Source of the DNA: Dokdonella_A sp964582225
GTDB lineage: Bacteria; Pseudomonadota; Gammaproteobacteria; Xanthomonadales; Rhodanobacteraceae
Length of the DNA: 20,742 nucleotides
NCBI GenBank assembly: GCA_964582225.1
Contig: CAZORA010000043.1
Coordinates: 1-20,742, forward strand
Reading direction: 5' to 3'
Shown: positions 15,162-20,742 of the stretch, piece by piece
Layout of the letters: every line of letters begins with the position of its first letter
Numbering within the stretch: the first letter of the stretch is position 1
Translations under genes and position numbers: made by a program
Notes under the pieces: generated by a model
The model's input: only the letters and a program-made list of their open reading frames with translations
Told to the model about the DNA's origin: nothing
The model's database searches: none

Positions 15162-15653
15162 ATGATCGCCGACAGCGCGAGCCAGCTCATGGTTGACGCC
15201 CATCCGTGGCGTCGCAGTCGGGGCTTCACCCTGATCGAGCTGATCGCGGTGATCGTGCTGCTCGCGATCGCCACCGCGATCGTTTCGGTTTCGTTCTCGA
15301 AAAGCCTGCAGAGCGCACAGATCCGCGCGGCCAGCCGCGATCTGGTGGCCGCGCTGCGCTACACGCGCGGCCAGGCGATCGTCAAGGGGCGGCAGGAGGT
15401 ACTGTTGATGAATCTCGACGACAACTCCTACACCGCGCCAGGCAAGCGGGCGGTGAAGCTGCCCAAGGACATGACGCTCGAGCTCACCACGGCTGAGCAA
15501 GAGCAAACCGGTGCCAACAGCGGCGGCATCCGCTTTTTCCCCGACGGCAGCTCGACGGGTGGTCATATCTCGGTGTTTCAGGGCCGTCGCGAATGGCGCA
15601 TCAATGTCGCCTGGCTGACCGGCGACATCGCGCTCGACGAGGCGCCGCAATAG
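15162..15653 (+). CDS. gspH: Minor pseudopilin GspH
   Basis: GspH is a minor pseudopilin of the pseudopilus tip. The 163-residue product has a prepilin peptidase site at Gly21|Phe22 with Glu at mature position 5 and a hydrophobic helix (TLIELIAVIVLLAIATAIV). The downstream part, with SRDLVAALRYTRGQAIVKG and a late RFFPDGSSTGG before the last strand, matches the GspH/FimT fold pattern. An alternative ATG at 15189 would give a 12-residue leader instead of 21; neither start has a clear ribosome site, so the exact start is open. It follows gspG by 25 bases. Confidence 0.9.
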   Translation: MIADSASQLMVDAHPWRRSRGFTLIELIAVIVLLAIATAIVSVSFSKSLQSAQIRAASRDLVAALRYTRGQAIVKGRQEVLLMNLDDNSYTAPGKRAVKLPKDMTLELTTAEQEQTGANSGGIRFFPDGSSTGGHISVFQGRREWRINVAWLTGDIALDEAPQ

Positions 15654-15681
15654 CGCGCAGGGCGCATTTCGCGAACTTGCG

Positions 15682-15694
15682 CCGCGCAGCGCGG
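15682..15694 (+). other. Inverted repeat before gspI
   Basis: CCGCGC-A-GCGCGG is a perfect inverted repeat in the 52-base gap between gspH and gspI, ending 11 bases before the gspI ATG. gspI has only a weak ribosome site (CCGGA), so a stem here could limit its translation. Chance is possible in DNA this GC-rich. Confidence 0.25.
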
Positions 15695-15705
15695 TCAACC
15701 GGACG

Positions 15706-16281
15706 ATGAAACTGCATCCCACTCCTCCTGGCCGGCGCCGCGCGCGCGGCTTCACCCTGATCGAGCTGGTCGCGGCCTTTCTGGTCTTCGCCATCGCGAT
15801 CGGCGTGTTGATGCAGATTTTGAGCTCCTCGCTGCGCAGCGCGCGCCAGTCCAGCGACTACACCATGGCGGCGCTGTGGGCGCAGTCGCGGCTGGATACC
15901 GTGGGCGTCGGCGAGCACATCGAGCCCGGTCGTAGCAGCGGGCGCTTCGACGACAGCTACTCCTGGGAGCTCGACATCCAGCAGGTCGATCCAGCCGCGG
16001 TCGAGCCGCCGCCGCTGGCGGCGCCCACCGGGACGAACGCGGTGACCGGCCCCGGCGGGCAGCGGCTGGCGGCAAGCCAGGCCGGCCTCGGCGGCGGAAT
16101 CGAGCTCGATGCTCCCTTCGATCTCTACCAGGTCGATCTCACCGTGTTCTGGGGGCCAAGCGGTCGGCAGCGTCGAGCGCAGTTCAGCACCCTGCGGGTT
16201 TCCAATCCCGAGCCGAACGAGCTCGATGGGGGCGCCGCAGCGCCGCAGCGCCCGCCGCTTCTCGGAGGGCGTTCACAGTGA
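15706..16281 (+). CDS. gspI: Minor pseudopilin GspI
   Basis: GspI starts the minor pseudopilin tip complex (GspI-J-K). The leader is basic and ends at Gly15|Phe16, with Glu at mature position 5 and a hydrophobic helix (TLIELVAAFLVFAIAIGVLM). The line RQSSDYTMAALWAQSRLDTVG fits the GspI family's conserved ALxxAxxKLexv pattern. At 191 residues it is longer than typical GspI proteins (about 120-140); the excess is a Pro/Gly/Ala-rich insert at about 96-137 and a Pro-rich tail at 166-191. The stop overlaps the gspJ start as GTGA. Confidence 0.88.
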   Translation: MKLHPTPPGRRRARGFTLIELVAAFLVFAIAIGVLMQILSSSLRSARQSSDYTMAALWAQSRLDTVGVGEHIEPGRSSGRFDDSYSWELDIQQVDPAAVEPPPLAAPTGTNAVTGPGGQRLAASQAGLGGGIELDAPFDLYQVDLTVFWGPSGRQRRAQFSTLRVSNPEPNELDGGAAAPQRPPLLGGRSQ

Positions 16282-17102
16282 GCGGTCCGGGTCTCGATCG
16301 CGGGCCGTGGCGGCGGGTCGTGGCGGCTCGGCTGGTGCGGGGCTTCACCCTGATCGAGGTGATGCTGGCGACCTTGCTGCTGGCGGTGCTGCTGGCCGGA
16401 ACCTATGGCGCCATCCGCACCGCCGTGCGCTCGATGCATTCGGGCGAGGCGGCGATCGACAGCGGCAATCGCCTGCGCGTGGCGCAGGAGTTCATGCGCC
16501 GCCAGATCAGCCGGATCATGCCGCTTGCGTTTGGCCAGGATGAGCACGACGGGACGAATACGGTGTTCGAAGGCGGCCGCGACCTGATGCGCTTCGTCGC
16601 GCCCATGCCGGGCTATCTCTCGCGCGGTGGCCCTTACGTGCAGACCCTCAGCTTCATCGGCAACCGCAGCGGCGGGCGACAGCTGCTTTTCAGCAGCGCG
16701 ATGCTCAACGGCTTCGATCCGGAAAATCCGCCGGTTGACATCGAGCCTGCGGTGCTGCTCGACGACATCGAGGAAGGACGCTTCCAATACCGCACGCTCG
16801 ACGAGGAGGGCCAGATGACCGACTGGCTCGACGACTGGGAAGATCCGAGCGCCACGCCGTTGATGGTGCGCGTTCTCGTGCGCATGCGCGCCGACGCCCG
16901 GGTGAGCTTCCCGGAGATGGACATTCCCCTGTTGCTCGATGTCGGCGCGGTCGGCGGCGGCGTGAGCCTGCGGCGTGGCGTGCGCGCAGACGTGCGTGCG
17001 AGCCAGGATCTTCACATGGGCGGAAACGCGCGGGTGGCGACCCCCGCATCCCAGCTGGGCCAGGACAGCGGCCGGCGCAGCCAGCGGATGGACCGTCGAT
17101 GA
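16278..17102 (+). CDS. gspJ: Minor pseudopilin GspJ
   Basis: GspJ is a minor pseudopilin of the tip complex. The GTG at 16278 overlaps the gspI stop (GTGA) and is preceded by GGAGGG (16264-16269) at eight bases, so the start is well supported although it gives a 22-residue leader. Cleavage is predicted at Gly22|Phe23, with Glu at mature position 5 (TLIEVMLATLLLAVLLAGTYGA). After the helix come SGEAAIDSGNRLRVAQEFMRRQISR and a beta-rich domain as in the GspJ family. Length is 274 residues, longer than many GspJ proteins. Its stop overlaps the gspK ATG (ATGA). Confidence 0.92.
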   Translation: MSGPGLDRGPWRRVVAARLVRGFTLIEVMLATLLLAVLLAGTYGAIRTAVRSMHSGEAAIDSGNRLRVAQEFMRRQISRIMPLAFGQDEHDGTNTVFEGGRDLMRFVAPMPGYLSRGGPYVQTLSFIGNRSGGRQLLFSSAMLNGFDPENPPVDIEPAVLLDDIEEGRFQYRTLDEEGQMTDWLDDWEDPSATPLMVRVLVRMRADARVSFPEMDIPLLLDVGAVGGGVSLRRGVRADVRASQDLHMGGNARVATPASQLGQDSGRRSQRMDRR

Positions 17103-18034
17103 ATGCGTCGGGCAACCCAACGCGCGGCACCGCCGCGCAACGTGGCGTCGCCTTCATTCTGGTGCTGTGGGTGATCGCCATGCTGTCGATCCTGCTCGGC
17201 AGTTTCGCCATGGTGACGCGGACCGAGAATCTGCAGGCGCGGCATCTCTTCGACACCACGCGCGCGCGCTACGCCGCCGAAGCCGGGCTCAACCTGGCGG
17301 TCTACGAGTTGCGCAAGAACGATCCGGCACTGCGCTGGGTCGGTGACGGTCGCCCCTATCGATTCGGCTTCGGCGATGCCGAGGTGGAGGTTCGGCTGAC
17401 CGACGACACCGGCAAGATCGACATCAACGCCGCGGCGCGCGGCGGCGACCCCGCTATGTTGGTCGGGCTGTTCACTTCAAGGGGAGTCGATCCCGAGCGC
17501 GCCGAGGCGCTCGCCGAGGCAATCATCGACTGGGTCGATGAGGACGATCTCAGTCAGCCGAACGGTGCGGAGATCGACGACTACCACGCGCTCGGTCTGT
17601 CCTATGGGCCCGCCAACGAACCCTTCCGCACCGTGTCCGAGCTGCAGCAGGTGCTCGGCATGAGCTACTCCCTGTACGAGAGGATAGAGCCATCGCTGAC
17701 GGTTTATTCCGGCCGGCCGAACCCGAACGCCGCATTCGCGTCGCTGGAAACCCTGCGGGCGATGTATCCGGAAGCCAGCCCGGAGGACTTGCAGCAGCTG
17801 GTCGCGCAGCGTCAGGCCATGGCTCCGGAGGATTTGGCGGCAGCCGGCCTGATGATGCCGGACGGCAACCCGCTGATGGCGGGCGGCAGCGGCTCCACGT
17901 ATAGTGTCGAGTCCCGTGCGCGGCTGCCGAACGGCGCCAGCACGACCCTGGATGCAACCATTCGTCTGGGCGGCGTCACCTCCGGTGGCCGCCCGTTCGT
18001 GATTCTTCGCTGGCGCGACGGGGAAGCCTCGTAG
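17099..18034 (+). CDS. gspK: Minor pseudopilin GspK
   Basis: GspK caps the pseudopilus. It has 311 residues and a prepilin leader ending Gly16|Val17, then AFILVLWVIAMLSILLGSFA. Mature position 5 is Leu, not Glu, which is the family hallmark of GspK. The mature helix leads into RTENLQARHLFDTTRARYAAEAG and a large alpha domain with TDDTGKIDINAAARGGD and the IIDWVDEDD motif, typical of GspK. The start overlaps the gspJ stop as ATGA, and the next gene starts three bases after its stop, so all three are translationally linked. Confidence 0.94.
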   Translation: MNASGNPTRGTAAQRGVAFILVLWVIAMLSILLGSFAMVTRTENLQARHLFDTTRARYAAEAGLNLAVYELRKNDPALRWVGDGRPYRFGFGDAEVEVRLTDDTGKIDINAAARGGDPAMLVGLFTSRGVDPERAEALAEAIIDWVDEDDLSQPNGAEIDDYHALGLSYGPANEPFRTVSELQQVLGMSYSLYERIEPSLTVYSGRPNPNAAFASLETLRAMYPEASPEDLQQLVAQRQAMAPEDLAAAGLMMPDGNPLMAGGSGSTYSVESRARLPNGASTTLDATIRLGGVTSGGRPFVILRWRDGEAS

Positions 18035-18037
18035 CTC

Positions 18038-19561
18038 GTGAACCCGAAGTTCGAACGAGAACTGGCGCGTCTGCGGACTCGCCTTGCCAAGACTCCGCTG
18101 CCAGGTTTCTTCGCCTGGTGGGGACGGGAGCTCTTGGCCTGCCTGCCGGCACGCTGGCGCGCGTTCCTGTCGGATCGCTCGGAATCGCTGCTGCTCGGCC
18201 TCGAGGACCAGCACATCGTCCTCTGGCGTGAGCGCGGCGAAGACCTGAGCGAATACGCCCGGATTGCGCGCGACGCCGCGCCGGAAGAGCAATCGGCCGA
18301 GTTTCGACGCCTGCGCGGCGCGCTCGAGGATCCGGCCACCCGCTGCATCTTCTGCATCCCGGCAGGTCAGGTGCTGACGCGCATGTTGAGCCTGCCGGCG
18401 GCCGCCGAGGACAACCTTCGCCAGGTGCTCGGCTTCGAGATGGACCGGCAGACGCCGTTCAAGGCGGACCAGGTGTATTTCGACAGCCGCGTGCTCGGTC
18501 ACGATGCCGGCGGGCGCAACGCGCACGTCGAGCTGAGCTTGATTCCGCGCGAACGGCTGGATCAGGAGCTGGAGGCTTTGCCGCCGGCCGCGCGCGAGCT
18601 CGATGCGGTGGACAGCTGGCGTGACGCTCCGGGAGAGGCCCGCCGCCACGTCAACCTGCTGCCGGCGGAGCGTCGCGTGCACCGACGCAACCTGCGCACG
18701 CCGCTGAACGCCGGGTTGGCGGCGCTGGTCGTGCTGCTGCTGATCTTCAACATGAACGAATCGCTGGCCAATCGCGAGGCCGCGCTGAGTGCGATGCGCG
18801 ACGGCGTGGAGCAGGCAAACGTCGAAGCGCGGCAGGTCGCCGCGCTGCGCAAGTCCCTTGCCGATTCCGTTGCCGGCGCCAATTTTCTCGCTGATCGCAA
18901 GCGTCAGGCACCGCTCACCGTTGCGTTGATCGATGACGTCAGCCGTCGCCTGCCGCATGACGCCTATCTCGAGCGTCTGCAGGTCCAGGGTAGCGAGGTC
19001 CAGCTGCAGGGTCAGGCGGATGAAGCCGCCAAGCTGATTGCGCTGCTCGGCGCTTCGCCCTGTCTGGGCAACCCCGGTTTTCAGGGTCAGGTCCAGCCGG
19101 ATCCGCGCAGCGGCAAGGAGCGTTTCCAGATCACCGCCGAGCTCAAGGAATGCCACCCGCAGGGCGGTGCGGTCGAAGGCGCGCCGTCCGCAGAGGGTGG
19201 CACCGCCGGCAGCGTGGCGCCGTCCACTGCCGCCGCCGCGGACGCGGCCCGCGCAGGGTCTGCGGTGGGCCCGAAAGCGGAGCAGACGAGTGCGCCGAAG
19301 TCGCGCGCCGCAGCGGCGCCGCCGGCCGCCGCGGTCGAGCAGCCGTCGGCCACGGCAGCGCCGCCAAAGGCGCAGGAGAAGGGCGCGGGCAAAGCTGGCG
19401 CTGCGCGCGAGGCGCAGAAACCGGCGTCACCGCGCATGCCGTCGGCCAAGCCGCCCGGGGCACAGCCGCCTGGCAAATCAGTACCCGACTCGGCGACCAA
19501 GCCGAAATCGCTGTCGCAGCGCGGATCGGCGGAGGGGGAGCGCGCGCATGCCGCGGTTTGA
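18038..19561 (+). CDS. gspL: Type II secretion protein GspL (PilN-domain type) with long C-terminal tail
   Basis: GspL anchors GspE to the inner-membrane platform and binds GspM. The start is GTG three bases after gspK. Residues about 1-215 are the cytoplasmic actin-like/PilM-like part, 225-239 a single membrane helix, and 240-373 a periplasmic region with a coiled stretch and a PilN-like ferredoxin fold (TVALIDDVSRRLPHDAYLERL ... VQLQGQADEAAKLIALL, then two cysteines). Residues about 374-507 are a low-complexity tail rich in Ala, Pro, Lys and Gln with no recognisable domain. The tail is in the periplasm if the topology is right. The gene end overlaps gspM by 14 bases. The family call rests on position and fold pattern. 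Confidence 0.88.
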   Translation: MNPKFERELARLRTRLAKTPLPGFFAWWGRELLACLPARWRAFLSDRSESLLLGLEDQHIVLWRERGEDLSEYARIARDAAPEEQSAEFRRLRGALEDPATRCIFCIPAGQVLTRMLSLPAAAEDNLRQVLGFEMDRQTPFKADQVYFDSRVLGHDAGGRNAHVELSLIPRERLDQELEALPPAARELDAVDSWRDAPGEARRHVNLLPAERRVHRRNLRTPLNAGLAALVVLLLIFNMNESLANREAALSAMRDGVEQANVEARQVAALRKSLADSVAGANFLADRKRQAPLTVALIDDVSRRLPHDAYLERLQVQGSEVQLQGQADEAAKLIALLGASPCLGNPGFQGQVQPDPRSGKERFQITAELKECHPQGGAVEGAPSAEGGTAGSVAPSTAAAADAARAGSAVGPKAEQTSAPKSRAAAAPPAAAVEQPSATAAPPKAQEKGAGKAGAAREAQKPASPRMPSAKPPGAQPPGKSVPDSATKPKSLSQRGSAEGERAHAAV

Positions 19562-20162
19562 TCTGCGCCCTCGGGACGGCCGCTTTCTCGCCGTCACCCT
19601 GCTGCTCATCGTGCTGTTGCTGATCTATCTGGTCGCAGTGCATTGGTGGTTCGTTGCTCCGCACGCGCAGATTTCCGCGGAAATGTCGGATCTGCGCGAG
19701 GAGCACCAGCGCTACCGCCAAATCGTGGCGCAGCAGCCGGACATCGAGCGGCGGCTCGAAGAAATTCGCAACTACGAGCAGGAGAACCAGGCTTTCCTGC
19801 CGCAAAATGACGTCAACGCGGCGTCTGCTGCGCTCATCCAGCGGCTCAAGGACGCACTGGGCGAGCACGCCAAGAACGAAAGCCGCTGCCAGAACGTCGG
19901 CACCCAGAGCTTCAACGCCGGCGGCGAGGAGCTCTATCAGCGGGTGACCGTGCAGGCGCGCCTGAAGTGCGATCTGGAGCCGCTCTCCGCCGTGCTCTAC
20001 GATCTCGAGCAGGGCAAGCCCTATCTGTTCGTCGACCAGGTGATGATCTACCGGCAGCAGAACTATCGGCGCCCGGGGGTGAAGGCGCCCGACGTGCCGC
20101 TGGACGTGCGCTTCAACCTCTCGGGCTATCTGCGCCAGCCGGGCGAGAAGGCCAAGAAATGA
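19548..20162 (+). CDS. gspM: Type II secretion protein GspM (b-type, XpsM-like)
   Basis: GspM is a bitopic partner of GspL in the inner-membrane platform. The ATG at 19548 follows GGAGGGGG (19531-19538) at nine bases; the frame is open far upstream inside gspL, but that is a shadow. The 204-residue product has one membrane helix (about 13-35), a charged coiled-coil stretch (about 40-80) and a ferredoxin-like periplasmic domain with Cys114 and Cys141, which could pair. This matches the short XpsM type (T2SSM_b) rather than the Pseudomonas/Vibrio type. It overlaps gspL by 14 bases and the next gene by four (ATGA). Confidence 0.88.
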   Translation: MPRFDLRPRDGRFLAVTLLLIVLLLIYLVAVHWWFVAPHAQISAEMSDLREEHQRYRQIVAQQPDIERRLEEIRNYEQENQAFLPQNDVNAASAALIQRLKDALGEHAKNESRCQNVGTQSFNAGGEELYQRVTVQARLKCDLEPLSAVLYDLEQGKPYLFVDQVMIYRQQNYRRPGVKAPDVPLDVRFNLSGYLRQPGEKAKK

Positions 20163-20742
20163 ACGTCCATGCTGCCCGCCTGATGACTCGCGCGCTGGCG
20201 GTTCTCGGCGGGCTGCTGCTGCTGTTGCTGCTCGCGCAGTACGCGGGCATGGGCCGCGGCTATCACTGGACCGGTTCGGATTCCACCAGCGAGCCGGATC
20301 TGCTCGGCAAGGTGGACCAGCGACCCATCGAGCTGCCGCCGGAGTCGGCGTTTGCCGACATCGCCGCACATCCGCTGTTCAACTCCGATCGCCTGCCTTC
20401 GCCGATCGACGAGGGAGCCGATACGGCTGGCGGTGAAGATCTGCCACCGCCCAGCCCGCTGAACGTGGCGCTGACCGGCGTCATCGTCGACGATGTCAAC
20501 CAGGTCCACATCGCGATGCTGCAGGACAAGGCCAGCAACCAATCGCTGGCACTGCGGGTCGGTATGCCGCTCGAGGGTGATCAGGCCAGTTGGACCCTGG
20601 TCGAGGTGAAGCCCCGCGCCGCGGTCTTTCGCAACAGTGCCGACGAAACCGCGGAGGTCGAACTCGAGACCGCCCTGGCGCCGATGGCCGGGCCGCGGCG
20701 TCCGCCCGCGCGGCCGGGCGCGGGCCGGCCCGGCGCCGCCCG
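20159..20742 (+). CDS. gspN: XpsN/GspC-like type II secretion protein, 3' end outside window
   Basis: This is the N-terminal 194 residues of a gene cut by the window end. The ATG overlaps the gspM stop (ATGA) and AGAAGG lies seven bases before it. One membrane helix (about 11-27, seven leucines in a row) is followed by the motif FADIAAHPLFNSDRLP (65-80), typical of the homology region of GspC/XpsN proteins, then a small beta domain (about 100-172) and a Pro/Arg/Gly-rich stretch running off the end. In this role it links the platform to the secretin GspD. In Xanthomonas the equivalent gene is xpsN and gspD follows, so gspD is expected next. Naming it gspC would also be defensible. Confidence 0.8.
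   Translation, partial: MNVHAARLMTRALAVLGGLLLLLLLAQYAGMGRGYHWTGSDSTSEPDLLGKVDQRPIELPPESAFADIAAHPLFNSDRLPSPIDEGADTAGGEDLPPPSPLNVALTGVIVDDVNQVHIAMLQDKASNQSLALRVGMPLEGDQASWTLVEVKPRAAVFRNSADETAEVELETALAPMAGPRRPPARPGAGRPGAA

Noticed and set aside
17477..19156. A 559-codon minus-strand open frame opposite gspK and gspL
   Set aside because: It spans two well-supported genes on the other strand and shows no domain pattern.
19143..20369. A 408-codon minus-strand open frame opposite the gspL tail, gspM and the next gene
   Set aside because: It is explained by the Ala/Pro/Arg-rich composition of the sense genes; its product is low complexity.
1..20742. Search for CRISPR arrays, insertion sequences, tRNA/rRNA genes and phage or toxin-antitoxin genes
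   Set aside because: Reading through the window I found no regularly spaced repeats, terminal inverted repeats with a transposase, or RNA-gene signatures; the xerD gene is a housekeeping recombinase with a full XerD signature, not an element integrase.

Overview
The window is GC-rich, tightly packed bacterial chromosome. It reads as a gammaproteobacterium of the Xanthomonadales/Lysobacterales type. The main reasons are the type II secretion cluster, which runs E-F-G-H-I-J-K-L-M-N with a GspL carrying a PilN-like domain, a short b-type GspM and an XpsN/GspC-like protein in place of a leading gspC, and the Chp-type pilus chemotaxis genes. The organism assignment is inference from gene content. 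I see no mobile element, CRISPR array, tRNA or rRNA, and no gene-free stretch over 300 bases.

Layout: (1) 1-3634, the tail of the Chp/Pil chemosensory operon: the 3' end of the hybrid kinase chpA/pilL, a chpB methylesterase with a very long acidic linker, and the CheW-like chpC. (2) 3659-4093, a convergent small RDD-family membrane protein on the minus strand. (3) 4204-5112, the tyrosine recombinase xerD. (4) 5285-6816, two tandem, diverged DsbC-type periplasmic disulfide isomerases. (5) 6918-10793, full-length purL. (6) about 10825-11487, a four-helix membrane protein resembling the proteins annotated as exosortase H-associated. (7) 11543 to the window end, a type II secretion operon (gspE to a gspC/xpsN-like gene, truncated by the window end). 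gspD and the prepilin peptidase are not in the window.

How the genes work together: ChpA, ChpB and ChpC form the signalling core that in relatives controls type IV pili and surface behaviour. The DsbC pair would isomerise disulfides of periplasmic proteins, a plausible folding step for exoproteins that the T2SS then exports, although the two loci look like separate transcription units. GspE and GspF are the motor and inner-membrane platform core, GspG-K the pseudopilins, GspL/M the assembly platform, and the last gene the inner-membrane link to the secretin.

This is mostly conserved core genome and I do not see a clearly undescribed system. The points worth a second look are two micro-ORFs that bridge neighbouring genes with stop/start overlaps on both sides, a GspE without the usual four-cysteine zinc motif, a ~134-residue Ala/Pro/Lys-rich periplasmic tail on GspL, the motif-bearing acidic linker and altered active-site flanks of ChpB, the CPFC/CGFC tandem DsbC pair, and an 18-base near-identical extended -10 motif upstream of both xerD and the first dsbC.
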